Shown in pieces: positions 1-8,801 of a DNA stretch of 37,776 nucleotides. Both the position numbers and the translations under genes were made by a program. The notes beneath the pieces were generated by a model. It was not told where the DNA came from, ran no database searches, and saw only the letters and a program-made list of their open reading frames with translations. How positions within the stretch are numbered: the stretch's first letter is position 1; each line of letters begins with the position of its first letter. The stretch is from Burkholderiaceae bacterium (lineage in GTDB: Bacteria; Pseudomonadota; Gammaproteobacteria; Burkholderiales; Burkholderiaceae). The stretch spans positions 1 through 37,776 of the forward strand of contig CANCQD010000007.1 of assembly GCA_947380285.1 (NCBI GenBank). The letters run 5' to 3'.

Positions 1-74
1 TGGCTTCGCAAAATGGCAAGCTTGAGTCACTTGAGGTCTATTCATTACAAAACTTACATCAGACGCTTATTTAA
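1..74 (+). CDS. carB: Carbamoyl-phosphate synthase large subunit, C-terminal end (partial)
   Basis: Only the last 23 codons are in the window, in the frame starting at base 3 and ending at TAA 72-74. The peptide ends EVYSLQNLHQTLI, which resembles the end of the CarB allosteric domain in betaproteobacteria (a motif of the type SLQELH). CarB makes carbamoyl phosphate for pyrimidine and arginine synthesis. The identification leans on the position directly before greA, the usual carA-carB-greA order in Burkholderiales, because so little protein is visible. Confidence 0.7.
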   Translation, partial: ASQNGKLESLEVYSLQNLHQTLI

Positions 75-132
75 TCTAAAATTAACTTTTACCCGCGTAA
101 TTTTGCGCAAGAATTTAAGTTAGGTTAGCTGC

Positions 133-609
133 ATGAGCACAATTCCGATTACCAAGCGCGGTGCAGAACTTCTCAAAGAAGAGTTGCACCGCCTGAAGCA
201 TGTAGAGCGTCCCTCAGTGATTATTGCGATCTCCGAAGCTCGTGCTCAAGGCGACCTGTCAGAGAATGCTGAATACGATGCCGCCAAAGAGAAACAAGGT
301 TTTATTGAGGGCCGAATTCAGGAACTAGAGGGCAAGCTCTCAGCCGCTCAAATCATTGACCCTGCATCGCTTGATGTAACCGGCCGTGTAGTTTTTGGTG
401 CTACGGTAGACCTAGAGGATCTTGAAGACGGTACTAAACTCACCTATCAAATTGTTGGTGACGATGAGGCCGATATCGCGTTTAACAAGATTTCTATTAG
501 CTCACCAATTGCTCGTGCGTTAATCAGCAAAGAAGAGGGCGATGTAGTTGCAGTTCAAGCTCCAGGCGGTAATCGTCAAGTTGAAATCCTGGCAGTGCGT
601 TACGTTTAA
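133..609 (+). CDS. greA: Transcription elongation factor GreA
   Basis: A 158-residue protein of normal GreA length. The N-terminal half is the antiparallel coiled coil that enters the RNA polymerase secondary channel; its tip carries the acidic stretch [18 protein letters not shown] (about residues 37-54), the hallmark that stimulates cleavage of backtracked RNA. The C-terminal half is the FKBP-like domain that binds polymerase ([15 protein letters not shown], then [14 protein letters not shown]). It lies 58 bp after the carB stop, and its TAA overlaps the ATG of the next gene (TAATG), which suggests translational coupling. Identification is secure. Confidence 0.97.
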   Translation: MSTIPITKRGAELLKEELHRLKHVERPSVIIAISEARAQGDLSENAEYDAAKEKQGFIEGRIQELEGKLSAAQIIDPASLDVTGRVVFGATVDLEDLEDGTKLTYQIVGDDEADIAFNKISISSPIARALISKEEGDVVAVQAPGGNRQVEILAVRYV

Positions 610-1082
610 TGCAGCATGTCCGTACCCAGAGAATATTTAGCCTAATAGCGGGTCTCTGGGTTGGCAGTTTTATTACAATCGGTTTTTTGGTAGTACCCGT
701 CCTCTTTTCAAGTTTGGGTGATCGACAAGTTGCTGGTATGGTAGCCGCCAGTCTATTTAAAGTAACAGCCTATTCTGGAGTTGTAATCTGTTCCTTCTTA
801 ATGGTTACAGCTAATTACCTTGTCCGACAAGAAATAGCTCGATACCGCTCTACTCGATGGCTATTACTCGGTATGCTTGCTTGTGCGATAACGGCCGCAT
901 TTATTCTGATACCTTGGATGAATACTCTCAGAGATCAAGCGCTCTATTTAGGTTTGTCAGTGCGTGAATCTACCTATGCAGCTCTATTTAATCGACTTCA
1001 TGGGGCATCAAGCGCTGTCTTTATGATTCAGGCTGTACTTGGTCTTGCTCTTGTGTGGCGGACAACAAAAAACGCCGACTAG
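609..1082 (+). CDS. DUF4149 family small integral membrane protein
   Basis: A 157-residue membrane protein with about four hydrophobic helices (near residues 10-30, 45-68, 83-103 and 133-152). The opening pattern, a helix with LWVGSFITIGFLVVPVLF followed by a loop and a second helix with AYSGVVI, fits the DUF4149 (TMEM205-like) family commonly found directly after greA in betaproteobacteria. The start codon shares a base with the greA stop, so translation is probably coupled. The stop lies inside a hairpin that may end transcription from both sides. Function is unknown; linkage to greA is conserved but does not reveal a role. Confidence 0.85.
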   Translation: MQHVRTQRIFSLIAGLWVGSFITIGFLVVPVLFSSLGDRQVAGMVAASLFKVTAYSGVVICSFLMVTANYLVRQEIARYRSTRWLLLGMLACAITAAFILIPWMNTLRDQALYLGLSVRESTYAALFNRLHGASSAVFMIQAVLGLALVWRTTKNAD

Positions 1083-1098
1083 CAGCGTTTTGTTTTTA
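1069..1098. terminator. Probable bidirectional terminator between the DUF4149 gene and yhbY
   Basis: AAAACGC (1069-1075) pairs with GCGTTTT (1085-1091) around a 9-base loop, followed by a T run (1093-1097). The A run on the left side acts as a T run on the other strand. It sits between two convergent genes and overlaps the stop codon of the first. The GC part of the stem is short, so strength is uncertain. Confidence 0.45.
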
Positions 1099-1111
1099 AC
1101 TTAGAGGCTTA

Positions 1112-1738
1112 TTAAGAGCCCAATGATTTTTTCTTGGTGCTGCTCATTCTCGCTTTACGTTTCTTAATGGGAGCTGGCGCAGCTGCTGCTTTTCTATAGC
1201 CAGGTGAAGACCAACCAATCTTAGATTCTGCCGCTTCAGAGCGCAACACGCGTTTCTTAGGGGTTGCTGATTTCACAGCCGCTGCTCGCTCAAAAGGAGA
1301 CTTATTCGATGCTGAGCGACGATCAGATCTGTCGGAAGTGCTGGTACGCACACCTGTTTTAGTGGCCGTACGATTCGGTTGTCGTTTGGTTCGCGGCGCT
1401 TGTAGCGACTTCTTCGTTTGCTTGCTTGAACGCCCAAGATTGCTAAACGCTTCTTCAACAACATCTTTTGGCTTCCATAAAACGAGCAACTTACCGATAT
1501 GTTGGACTGGAGCAGCATCTAACTTATCGCATAGTTCTTCATAGATGGTGATACGGGCTTCACGATCATCTCCAAAAACACGAATCTTGATTAAGCCATG
1601 GTGATTAATCGCCAATTTAGCTTCTTTAATGACGGCAGGAGTCAAGCCATCACCACCAACCATCACCACAGGACTTAAGTCATGAGCATCGGCTTTGAGG
1701 GATTTACGTTGGGCGGGAGTGAGGATAAGTGCAGTCAT
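1112..1738 (-). CDS. yhbY: YhbY-like CRM-domain RNA-binding protein with long basic tail
   Basis: Residues 1 to about 97 form a CRM/YhbY domain: it opens MTALILTPAQRKSLKADAH, then VMVGGDGLTPAVIKEA, with the GxxG-type RNA-binding loop and HHGLIKIRVFGDD. YhbY associates with pre-50S ribosomal particles. The usual bacterial protein is about 97-100 residues; here it continues for another 110 residues of low-complexity, Lys/Arg/Ser/Ala-rich sequence that is probably disordered and nucleic-acid binding. It is divergent from rlmE, another 50S maturation factor, a pairing common in betaproteobacteria. Start is ATG at 1738. The domain call is secure; the role of the tail is inference. Confidence 0.9.
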   Translation of the reverse strand: MTALILTPAQRKSLKADAHDLSPVVMVGGDGLTPAVIKEAKLAINHHGLIKIRVFGDDREARITIYEELCDKLDAAPVQHIGKLLVLWKPKDVVEEAFSNLGRSSKQTKKSLQAPRTKRQPNRTATKTGVRTSTSDRSDRRSASNKSPFERAAAVKSATPKKRVLRSEAAESKIGWSSPGYRKAAAAPAPIKKRKARMSSTKKKSLGS

Positions 1739-1864
1739 GGGGTCGATGATAGAGCATTCACTATGAAAATGACCTCATTAGGTCGAATTTAACGATTTTT
1801 ACCTTAATTCCTTTTGCTTTAGGGGGTGGAAACTAGGAAAATAGAAGGCGAAAGTGGGTAAGTT

Positions 1865-2539
1865 GTGGCAAAAAATAAATTTAATAAAAGTTGGTTGCAG
1901 GATCATTTAACCGATCCCTATGTGAAGATGGCTCAAAAAGAGGGTTATCGCGCTAGGGCGGTTTATAAGCTCAGTGAAATTGACGAGCAAGATCACCTCA
2001 TCAAAGCTGGCATGACCATTGTGGACTTAGGGAGCGCTCCTGGGAGCTGGTCTCAGTACGCCCGCAATCGTTTAACTGAGCTTGGCAAATCCAATCCCAA
2101 GATTGAGTCAGGTAAACCTGATGGTCAGATTATCGCCATTGATATTTTACCGATGGAGGATATTGCCGATGTCAGCTTTATTCAGGGCGATTTCCGAGAA
2201 GAAGAAGGTCTTGCCGCGCTTGAAGCCTTGCTTCCGAAAGCGGCTGAAGGTAAGGTCGATTTGGTTCTCTCTGATATGGCTCCAAACTTGTCTGGTGTCG
2301 GCGTAGCTGATGCAGCTCGAATGGCCTTTCTAGCGGAAATCGCACTAGATTTTGCAGTTGATCGACTTAAACCTGAGGGGGCTTTGCTAATTAAATGCTT
2401 TAACGGAAGTGGTTATAGCCAGATCGTTGAATCTTTTAAGAAGGTCTTTAAAACCGTTGCTTCTAGAAAGCCAAAAGCTTCTAGAGCTCGCTCTTCAGAG
2501 ATTTTTCTTTTGGGTAGAAACCTAAAACCACCTAAATAA
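1865..2539 (+). CDS. rlmE: 23S rRNA (uridine-2'-O-)-methyltransferase RlmE
   Basis: A 224-residue FtsJ/RrmJ-type SAM-dependent methyltransferase that methylates U2552 of 23S rRNA in the A loop late in 50S assembly. The SAM-binding motif I is [12 protein letters not shown] (about residues 54-65). The K-D-K-E tetrad is represented by K41 of VYKLSE, the Asp in LVLSDMAPN (about residue 141), K182 in GALLIKCF and a C-terminal Glu in [10 protein letters not shown]. The start is GTG at 1865, giving [12 protein letters not shown] as in the family. It shares the divergent region 1739-1864 with yhbY and precedes ftsH, as in E. coli and Burkholderiales. Confidence 0.97.
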   Translation: MAKNKFNKSWLQDHLTDPYVKMAQKEGYRARAVYKLSEIDEQDHLIKAGMTIVDLGSAPGSWSQYARNRLTELGKSNPKIESGKPDGQIIAIDILPMEDIADVSFIQGDFREEEGLAALEALLPKAAEGKVDLVLSDMAPNLSGVGVADAARMAFLAEIALDFAVDRLKPEGALLIKCFNGSGYSQIVESFKKVFKTVASRKPKASRARSSEIFLLGRNLKPPK

Positions 2540-2557
2540 GCCTAATATGGGTGAAAT

Positions 2558-2580
2558 AACCCTGTTTTAGTAGGGTTTTA
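2558..2580 (+). terminator. Possible weak terminator after rlmE
   Basis: AACCCT (2558-2563) pairs with AGGGTT (2572-2577) around an 8-base loop, followed by only a few Ts. It lies 18 bases past the rlmE stop. A short stem and weak T run make it at best a partial terminator, so rlmE and ftsH may be partly cotranscribed. Confidence 0.4.
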
Positions 2581-2684
2581 ATAAATAAATATGCCATTAG
2601 CCCTTGAAAAAGGGTGGTAGTAGAATCAAATACTTAGGTAGCGATTCGCTTTAACTCCTGGATTAATCCAGAAAAGGACTCATT

Positions 2685-4562
2685 TTGAACAGCAATATGT
2701 TCCAAAAAATCGGTGTGTGGCTCATTGTGGGCTTGGTGCTTTTTACTGTTTTTAAACAGTTTGATAAACCCAAGGAACAAACCCAGGTCACCTATTCTCA
2801 ATTTATGGACGATGCCAAAGCTGGCAAAGTTAAACGCGTGGATGTGCAAGGCCGCACACTGCAGGTAACTCCTGCAGACGGCATTAAATACTCGATCACC
2901 TCTCCAGGGGATATCTGGATGGTTGGTGATCTCATGAAATATGGTGTTCAAGTTACTGGTAAAGCTGATGACGAACCTAGTATGTTGGTTTCTGCTTTGT
3001 ACTATCTTGGGCCAACGTTATTGATTATCGGTTTTTGGTTTTTCATGATGCGTCAGATGCAGGGTGGCGGCAAAGGTGGAGCATTCTCCTTTGGAAAATC
3101 TAAAGCACGTCTGATTGATGAGAACAGCAATACAGTTACTTTTGCAGATGTTGCTGGTTGTGATGAGGCTAAGGAAGAGGTCTTTGAGTTGGTTGATTTC
3201 TTAAAAGACCCTCAGAAGTTCCAAAAACTCGGCGGTCGAATTCCTCATGGCGTGTTACTGGTTGGCCCTCCTGGTACCGGTAAGACTCTTTTGGCGCGGG
3301 CAATTGCTGGCGAAGCTAAGGTTCCTTTCTTCTCAATCTCTGGTTCAGATTTCGTGGAGATGTTTGTTGGTGTTGGTGCATCTCGTGTACGCGACATGTT
3401 TGAGAATGCCAAGAAAAACTCTCCTTGTATTATCTTTATAGATGAGATTGATGCGGTTGGCCGTCACCGCGGTGCTGGTATGGGCGGTGGTAATGATGAG
3501 CGCGAACAAACTCTGAATCAAATGTTGGTTGAGATGGATGGTTTTGAGAGTAACAGCGGTGTAATCGTTGTTGCTGCGACTAACCGTTCAGATGTTTTAG
3601 ATAAAGCATTATTACGTCCAGGTCGTTTCGATCGTCAAGTGCATGTTGGCTTACCCGACATCCGTGGTCGTGAGCAAATCCTGCAAGTGCATATGCGCAA
3701 GGTTCCAATTGATCCTGATGTGAATGCTGCTGTCTTAGCTCGAGGCACTCCTGGTTTCTCTGGTGCTGATTTGGCTAACTTGGTAAATGAAGCGGCTTTA
3801 TTTGCAGCTCGCCGAAATAAACGCTCTGTAGATATGAGGGACTTTGAGGACGCAAAAGATAAGATTTACATGGGACCAGAGCGCAAGTCTGCTGTGATGC
3901 GCGAAGAGGAGCGTCGTAATACCGCTTATCACGAGTCGGGTCATGCAGTGGTTGCTAAGGTTCTTCCTAAGGCTGACCCAGTACACAAGGTCACCATCAT
4001 GCCGCGTGGAATGGCATTGGGTGTGACATGGCAACTCCCAGAATTTGATCGAGTCAATCTCTATAAAGATCGCATGTTGGAAGAATTGGCTATTTTGTTT
4101 GGCGGCCGAGCTGCAGAAGAGTTATTCCTGCATTCAATGAGTACGGGCGCTTCAAATGACTTTGAACGCGCTACCAAAATGGCTCGTGATATGGTGACTC
4201 GTTATGGTATGAGCGATAGCTTGGGTACGATGGTTTATGTTGACACTGAATCAGAGAGTATTTTTGGCCGCAATAGCACTAAGACAGTATCTGAATTAAC
4301 GCAGCAAAAGGTAGATGCGGAAATTCGTAGCTTGATTGATAGCCAATATGCTTTGGCAAGATCAATCTTGGAGCAAAATCGTGACAAGGTTGAAGCGATG
4401 GTTGCTGCATTGCTCGAATGGGAAACGATTGATGCAGAGCAGATTACTGACATCATGGAAGGTCGCCCACCAAGAGCACCATTGCCTCCACCAGCTACTC
4501 AGTTTGGAAATTCTGCTGGGACACCTGGACCGGCGACTGGTAGCGCTCCTGCTACTGCATAA
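2685..4562 (+). CDS. ftsH: ATP-dependent zinc metalloprotease FtsH
   Basis: A 625-residue membrane-anchored AAA+ protease that degrades misfolded membrane proteins and regulators. Order: TM1 (about 9-25), a periplasmic segment, TM2 (about 106-122), Walker A GPPGTGKT (194-201), Walker [10 protein letters not shown] (248-256), second region of homology [19 protein letters not shown] (298-316), and zinc-site HESGH (416-420). The C-terminal tail is rich in Pro/Ala/Gly. TTG at 2685 is preferred: it follows an AAAGGA-like ribosome site and gives [12 protein letters not shown], the usual betaproteobacterial start; ATG 2697 is the alternative. A strong hairpin terminator lies about 50 bases after the stop. 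Confidence 0.97.
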   Translation: MNSNMFQKIGVWLIVGLVLFTVFKQFDKPKEQTQVTYSQFMDDAKAGKVKRVDVQGRTLQVTPADGIKYSITSPGDIWMVGDLMKYGVQVTGKADDEPSMLVSALYYLGPTLLIIGFWFFMMRQMQGGGKGGAFSFGKSKARLIDENSNTVTFADVAGCDEAKEEVFELVDFLKDPQKFQKLGGRIPHGVLLVGPPGTGKTLLARAIAGEAKVPFFSISGSDFVEMFVGVGASRVRDMFENAKKNSPCIIFIDEIDAVGRHRGAGMGGGNDEREQTLNQMLVEMDGFESNSGVIVVAATNRSDVLDKALLRPGRFDRQVHVGLPDIRGREQILQVHMRKVPIDPDVNAAVLARGTPGFSGADLANLVNEAALFAARRNKRSVDMRDFEDAKDKIYMGPERKSAVMREEERRNTAYHESGHAVVAKVLPKADPVHKVTIMPRGMALGVTWQLPEFDRVNLYKDRMLEELAILFGGRAAEELFLHSMSTGASNDFERATKMARDMVTRYGMSDSLGTMVYVDTESESIFGRNSTKTVSELTQQKVDAEIRSLIDSQYALARSILEQNRDKVEAMVAALLEWETIDAEQITDIMEGRPPRAPLPPPATQFGNSAGTPGPATGSAPATA

Positions 4563-4611
4563 GAGCCCTTAATGACCTTCGCCTTTGATGTTTAAGCAAG
4601 GCCTCATCGAT

Positions 4612-5451
4612 ATGCCCACAACTTGGCGTTGTGGGCGTTTTCTTTTTGATTTCAATAAACGCAAACGCCCACTGGTGATGGGTATTCTGAATGTCACGCC
4701 AGATTCTTTTTCTGATGGTGGAAAATGCAGAACCCCAAAGGATGCGGTCGCTCAAGCGGAATATATGATCGCCAATGGCGTGGATCTCATTGATATTGGT
4801 GGCGAGTCAACGCGGCCTGGTGCCGAGCCCGTCGAATTACAAGAAGAGTTGGATAGGGTAATTCCAGTAATTGAGTTACTTAAAGGCTGTGGTGTTCCCT
4901 TATCAATCGATACCTATAAATCCGAAACGATGCGTCAAGCATTACGTTTCGGCGTAGATTGCGTAAATGATATTTGGGCGCTTAGACAGAGTGGTTCCAT
5001 AGATGCTGTATTGGAAAGTGCTGATTGCGGTATTGTGCTGATGCATATGCAGCGTGATCCTCTCACCATGCAATTTAACCCCGACTACAAGAACGTTATT
5101 GATGAAGTTAAGCAGTTTCTAAAAGAACGAGTGGAGCTATTGATTTCTAAGGGCATCGAAAAGGAACGAATTGCTATTGATCCTGGTTTCGGATTTGGTA
5201 AGAATTTAGAGCACAACCTCAGTATGCTGACTAATTTTGCCGATTTCTCGACATTAGGGCTTCCTGTTTTAGCTGGAATTTCACGTAAATCCATGTTGGG
5301 GAAAATCACTGGTAAAGATACCAACCAACGCATAGCGGCTAGTGTTGCTGCAGCTATTATGGCCGCTGATCGCGGCGCCAAAATTGTACGAGTTCATGAT
5401 GTGGCCGAGACTGTAGACGCCCTGAAGCTTTGGGCGGCGGTAAATACTTAG
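4612..5451 (+). CDS. folP: Dihydropteroate synthase
   Basis: About 279 residues from ATG 4612. It condenses 6-hydroxymethyl-dihydropterin pyrophosphate with p-aminobenzoate in folate synthesis and is the sulfonamide target. Visible signatures: [15 protein letters not shown] (about 23-37), [12 protein letters not shown] (about 62-73), [16 protein letters not shown], and a C-terminal RVHDV. The open frame extends to 4585, but [14 protein letters not shown] fits the family start (CGRF-type) and lies beside an AAGG-like site. The coding start coincides with a strong terminator hairpin, so expression presumably depends on read-through or on a promoter downstream of the ftsH stop. glmM follows 29 bp later, the usual order. 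Confidence 0.95.
   Translation: MPTTWRCGRFLFDFNKRKRPLVMGILNVTPDSFSDGGKCRTPKDAVAQAEYMIANGVDLIDIGGESTRPGAEPVELQEELDRVIPVIELLKGCGVPLSIDTYKSETMRQALRFGVDCVNDIWALRQSGSIDAVLESADCGIVLMHMQRDPLTMQFNPDYKNVIDEVKQFLKERVELLISKGIEKERIAIDPGFGFGKNLEHNLSMLTNFADFSTLGLPVLAGISRKSMLGKITGKDTNQRIAASVAAAIMAADRGAKIVRVHDVAETVDALKLWAAVNT
4614..4647 (+). terminator. Intrinsic terminator of ftsH, embedded in the first codons of folP
   Basis: GCCCACAAC (4614-4622) pairs perfectly with GTTGTGGGC (4628-4636) around loop TTGGC, followed by GTTTTCTTTTT (4637-4647). This is a textbook Rho-independent terminator for transcription from ftsH. It begins at the third base of the most likely folP start codon (4612), so its bases also encode the start of DHPS. 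Confidence 0.8.
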
Positions 5452-5480
5452 CAACATACCTAAGTTTTATAATGATAGCT

Positions 5481-6824
5481 ATGAAAAAACAATACTTTGG
5501 TACTGACGGAATTCGAGGTGAAGTAGGGCATTTTCCAATCGTTCCGGAATTTATGACTCGCTTGGGATATGCGGCTGGCAAAGTTTTGACGCGTGAAGCA
5601 AAGCCAGGTGAACGCTGCAAAATTTTGATCGGCAAAGACACTCGAGTTTCTGGTTATTTATTGGAAGCAGCATTGGAAGCTGGTTTTGCTTCTGCTGGTG
5701 TGGACGTCATGCTATGCGGCCCCATTCCAACCCCTGGAGTGGCCTACCTGACTAAAGCATTGCGACTCACAGCAGGCTTAGTGATCTCTGCCTCACATAA
5801 TCCCTATCAAGATAACGGCATCAAGTTTTTCTCAGCAAATGGCGATAAGCTTTCTGATGATTTTGAGCTTGCCATTGAGGCTGAATTAGAAAAGCCAATA
5901 GGTTGTGTAAGTTCCAAAGAGCTTGGCAAGGCATTTCGACTAGATGATGCAGCAGGCCGTTATATTGAATTTTGTAAATCCACTTTTCCTGGTGAATTAA
6001 ATCTAAAAGGTTTAAAGCTTGTGGTGGACTGTGCCAATGGAGCCGCTTATCACATTGCGCCTCATGTTTTTAAAGAGCTTGGCGCTGAAGTCGTTTCTAT
6101 TGGAGTAAGTCCTGATGGACTCAATATTAATGATGGTTGCGGAGCAACTGCACCGGCCGCATTAATTGCAAAGGTTAAGGAGGTGAAGGCTGATCTTGGT
6201 ATCGCCCTAGATGGTGATGCAGACCGCCTCCAAATGGTTGATGCCTCTGGACGCCTATTTAATGGTGATGAGCTGCTTTATGTTCTAGCAAAAGATCGAT
6301 TAGAGCGTGGGCAGAAGCTGGGCGGAGTTGTTGGCACCTTAATGACGAATCTGGCGGTTGAAAATGCCATTAAAGAGCTAGGCATTGATTTTGAGCGTGC
6401 CAATGTAGGAGACCGATATGTTCTTGAGTTGCTAAAACAGAATGGCTGGATTATTGGCGGCGAAGGTTCGGGTCATTTGCTCTGTCTAGACCAGCACACC
6501 ACAGGTGATGGGACGATTGCAGCCCTTCAAGTTTTAGCAGCAATGAGTCAAAATAAAATGAGTCTTGCGCAATTATTAGATTCCGTCAAAATCTTCCCGC
6601 AGGTTCTGTTGAATGTGAAATTCAAGCCAGGATACGACTGGAAGAATGATGAAAACCTCAAAAAACAAATTGCAAAGGTTGAGGCTGATCTTGCGAGTAT
6701 AGGTCGTGTACTTATTCGTGCCTCAGGTACAGAACCGTTATTGCGTGTGATGGTTGAGACTAAAGATGCTGATGTGGCAATGAAGGCTGCTAAGAGTATT
6801 GCTGATTTAGTGCCAACTATATAA
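5481..6824 (+). CDS. glmM: Phosphoglucosamine mutase
   Basis: About 447 residues, normal for GlmM, which converts glucosamine-6-phosphate to glucosamine-1-phosphate for peptidoglycan and LPS precursors. It opens [13 protein letters not shown]; the active-site phosphoserine loop is [16 protein letters not shown] (Ser105 by my count); the metal loop is DGDADR; sugar binding is GEGSGH; phosphate binding is [10 protein letters not shown] near the C-terminus. The open frame extends to 5430 inside folP, but homology begins at ATG 5481 (ATG 5472 is possible). A perfect TATAAT at 5468-5473, without a good -35 box, lies 7 bases before the ATG; a short-leader transcript is possible but unproven. Confidence 0.96.
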   Translation: MKKQYFGTDGIRGEVGHFPIVPEFMTRLGYAAGKVLTREAKPGERCKILIGKDTRVSGYLLEAALEAGFASAGVDVMLCGPIPTPGVAYLTKALRLTAGLVISASHNPYQDNGIKFFSANGDKLSDDFELAIEAELEKPIGCVSSKELGKAFRLDDAAGRYIEFCKSTFPGELNLKGLKLVVDCANGAAYHIAPHVFKELGAEVVSIGVSPDGLNINDGCGATAPAALIAKVKEVKADLGIALDGDADRLQMVDASGRLFNGDELLYVLAKDRLERGQKLGGVVGTLMTNLAVENAIKELGIDFERANVGDRYVLELLKQNGWIIGGEGSGHLLCLDQHTTGDGTIAALQVLAAMSQNKMSLAQLLDSVKIFPQVLLNVKFKPGYDWKNDENLKKQIAKVEADLASIGRVLIRASGTEPLLRVMVETKDADVAMKAAKSIADLVPTI

Positions 6825-6877
6825 ATTGAATTGCTTTCAAGAGATGGTAATTGGCCCAAAAAAGAAAAGGTAATTTT

Positions 6878-7705
6878 ATGAAGTTACATCCATCTATCAC
6901 CAATAGAGAGTTTAAGCTGCTAATTAAGCCGAAGGGTTTAGATCGTCATAGCAGAATTTCCCTTCTGAGCGAGCAGATCATTAAGTTTTGCAAGAAAAGC
7001 AAAGTGGATTTTTTTCATCTGGATAATGCGAATACTGGTTTACGTAATATTTATTTTTATGACACTCCTGGAGAAGATTTTCGTCAAAATAATATTATCT
7101 TGCGTGTTAGAGAGTCACGTCAGAATGTATGGGTTGATGACTATGCAGAAGTTACGCTGAAGTGTCGAACCCATGATATTGAACGTGCCGCCAACTTCGA
7201 CCCCAAACCTCAGAAGAAAATTAAATCAAGAACTCGCTTTAAGGAGGAAATTATCCGTGGGGATGCCTTAGGCTCTCGACGTCAAATTTTCTCAAATAAT
7301 GCGATTTTGGATGCTGTACCCATTGATCAGTTATTTGAAAGATCTTTAAGCGCTATATGTAAGTATTTCCCAGGAATAGCAAATCTTTCAATCGATAAAA
7401 AAACTCCCGTGGTTATTGTTGGCGGACCAACAAATAAGATTCTTGAAGCATGTTTACCATTGGGAAATCTAGTCTTTGGCGATGGCGTTGAGGCGCATTG
7501 TGAAATTGCTATTTGGATGAAGTCTGCTGGTGATCCTATTGTGGGTGAGCTCGCTTTTTCATATCGTGTGAATGATGAAAATCGCTCATATGACAAGGCT
7601 CATAAGCGAGCAGATAAATTTTTCAAGAAACTCCAAATTGAATTGTCTGATTGGCTGGAGATTGGTAGTACAAAAACTGCATTAGTTTATGGAAAGCCTG
7701 AATGA
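6878..7705 (+). CDS. Divergent CYTH/triphosphate-tunnel-like protein
   Basis: About 275 residues from ATG 6878, which follows an AAAAGG ribosome site; an upstream TTG at 6851 is less likely. I read it as a divergent CYTH-like (triphosphate tunnel) fold: strand REFKLLI near the N-terminus (positions 10-16), then RNIYFYDT, LRVRES, EVTLKCR, RFKEEI, CEIAIW and GELAFSYR, alternating charged strands typical of the tunnel. The usual ExExK opening is degraded (N9-R10-E11-F12-K13), so catalysis on triphosphates is uncertain. The TGA stop overlaps the ATG of the first chromate-transporter half (ATGA), so it is probably coupled to transporter translation. Alternative: an unrecognised family with similar strand pattern. 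Confidence 0.6.
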   Translation: MKLHPSITNREFKLLIKPKGLDRHSRISLLSEQIIKFCKKSKVDFFHLDNANTGLRNIYFYDTPGEDFRQNNIILRVRESRQNVWVDDYAEVTLKCRTHDIERAANFDPKPQKKIKSRTRFKEEIIRGDALGSRRQIFSNNAILDAVPIDQLFERSLSAICKYFPGIANLSIDKKTPVVIVGGPTNKILEACLPLGNLVFGDGVEAHCEIAIWMKSAGDPIVGELAFSYRVNDENRSYDKAHKRADKFFKKLQIELSDWLEIGSTKTALVYGKPE

Positions 7706-8268
7706 GCTCTCCAAGTTCGATTAATGAAGCGGCTCCAGTTAGCTTATTTGATCTCTTTTTTCAATTTTTAATGATTGGTGCCGTAAGCTTTGGGGGCGGG
7801 ATTATTGCCTATGAGCGCATTCTCTTGATTGAAAAAAAATGCTGGCTTACTGCCGATGAATTCATGGGATATCTCGCGATTAGCCAAACCATGCCTGGCT
7901 TAAATTCAGTGAACTTAGCTGTTCTGGCTGGAGATCATTTACGCGGTGCGCTGGGTGCTTTCATAGCGACTATTGGGCTAATATTGCCCGGGTCTCTGTT
8001 TGTATTGATCATTGGTGTTGCGTATACCAACAATACAGACCACCCATTAGCAAACATCATTTTATCTGGTGTCGCAGCAGCTGCATGTGGTTTATTGGCG
8101 GCAATTACCTATCGAATAGGTGATGAGCATTGGAAGCACCTTAAGTCACTGCTGATTATCATCCCCACCTTTATTTTGATGAGCCTTGTAAAGCTAAGTT
8201 TGCCCATTGTGCTGTTAATAATGGCCCCAATTGCAATTTACATTTACCGTCCAAGAGCTAGCTCATGA
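7702..8268 (+). CDS. Chromate transporter family protein, first half (short-chain CHR)
   Basis: 188 residues, a single CHR domain rather than the two-domain ChrA of about 400. The family pattern is visible: FLMIGAVSFGGGIIAYE (about 22-38), a WLT.DEF segment, AISQTMPGLNSVNLAVLAG, and G..GAF.A..G..LPG. About five to six hydrophobic helices. Short-chain CHR proteins occur as pairs that form a heteromeric anion/proton antiporter exporting chromate, or possibly another oxyanion. It overlaps both neighbours by 4 bp (ATGA), giving a strictly coupled three-gene unit. Substrate is inferred from family only. Confidence 0.88.
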   Translation: MSSPSSINEAAPVSLFDLFFQFLMIGAVSFGGGIIAYERILLIEKKCWLTADEFMGYLAISQTMPGLNSVNLAVLAGDHLRGALGAFIATIGLILPGSLFVLIIGVAYTNNTDHPLANIILSGVAAAACGLLAAITYRIGDEHWKHLKSLLIIIPTFILMSLVKLSLPIVLLIMAPIAIYIYRPRASS

Positions 8269-8789
8269 GTCATTTAATGTCATTGGCATTCAGTTTTGCA
8301 GTGCTGTCACTCCTGGCGGTAGGGGGTGGTACTGCAGTATTGCCGGAGATGCAAACCTTGCTGTTTCACCAATTTGGGATTGATCATCTGCGTTTTGTGC
8401 ATATTTACAGCATCGGACAAATTGCTCCAGGCCCTAATATGTTGATGGTTCTAGTAATCGGTTTTCAGGTAGCAGGACTTATAGGGGCTGGAGTTGTTTT
8501 ACTCGCATTCTTTCTACCATCGAGTATTTTGTGCTTTTATGTAGGGCGGATATGGAATCGCTTTGGAGAAAGCCCTTGGCGTCGTAGCATCCAAAATGCT
8601 TTAGAGCCCATTTCGATCGGCTTAATGGCATCCGGTGTTTATGCGGTTGCTAAATCCTCCATCGTCAGCCCAATCACTTTAGGGTTGGCGTTGATTTCTC
8701 TTTATTTCATCTTGAGAACAAAGATCAATCCTGTCTTTGTGATTCTGGGATCAGGCTTGCTTGGGTTTTTTCTAATCAAATATCTATAG
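8265..8789 (+). CDS. Chromate transporter family protein, second half (short-chain CHR)
   Basis: 174 residues, the partner of the preceding CHR protein. It has the second-half signature: AVGGGTAVLPEMQTLL (about 19-34), IGQIAPGPNMLMVLVIGFQVAG, and a C-terminal block of helices. Start ATG 8265 overlaps the previous stop TGA. The two halves probably insert with opposite topology, as proposed for short-chain CHR pairs. It ends 12 bp before the convergent TonB-dependent receptor gene, with no clear terminator between. Confidence 0.88.
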   Translation: MSHLMSLAFSFAVLSLLAVGGGTAVLPEMQTLLFHQFGIDHLRFVHIYSIGQIAPGPNMLMVLVIGFQVAGLIGAGVVLLAFFLPSSILCFYVGRIWNRFGESPWRRSIQNALEPISIGLMASGVYAVAKSSIVSPITLGLALISLYFILRTKINPVFVILGSGLLGFFLIKYL

Positions 8790-8801
8790 TAAGTATCTGC
8801 A

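Noticed and set aside
2603..2609. CTTGAAA resembling a heat-shock (sigma-32) -35 box upstream of ftsH
   Set aside because: No convincing -10 element of the CCCCAT type is found at the right distance; the heptamer alone is too short to support a promoter.
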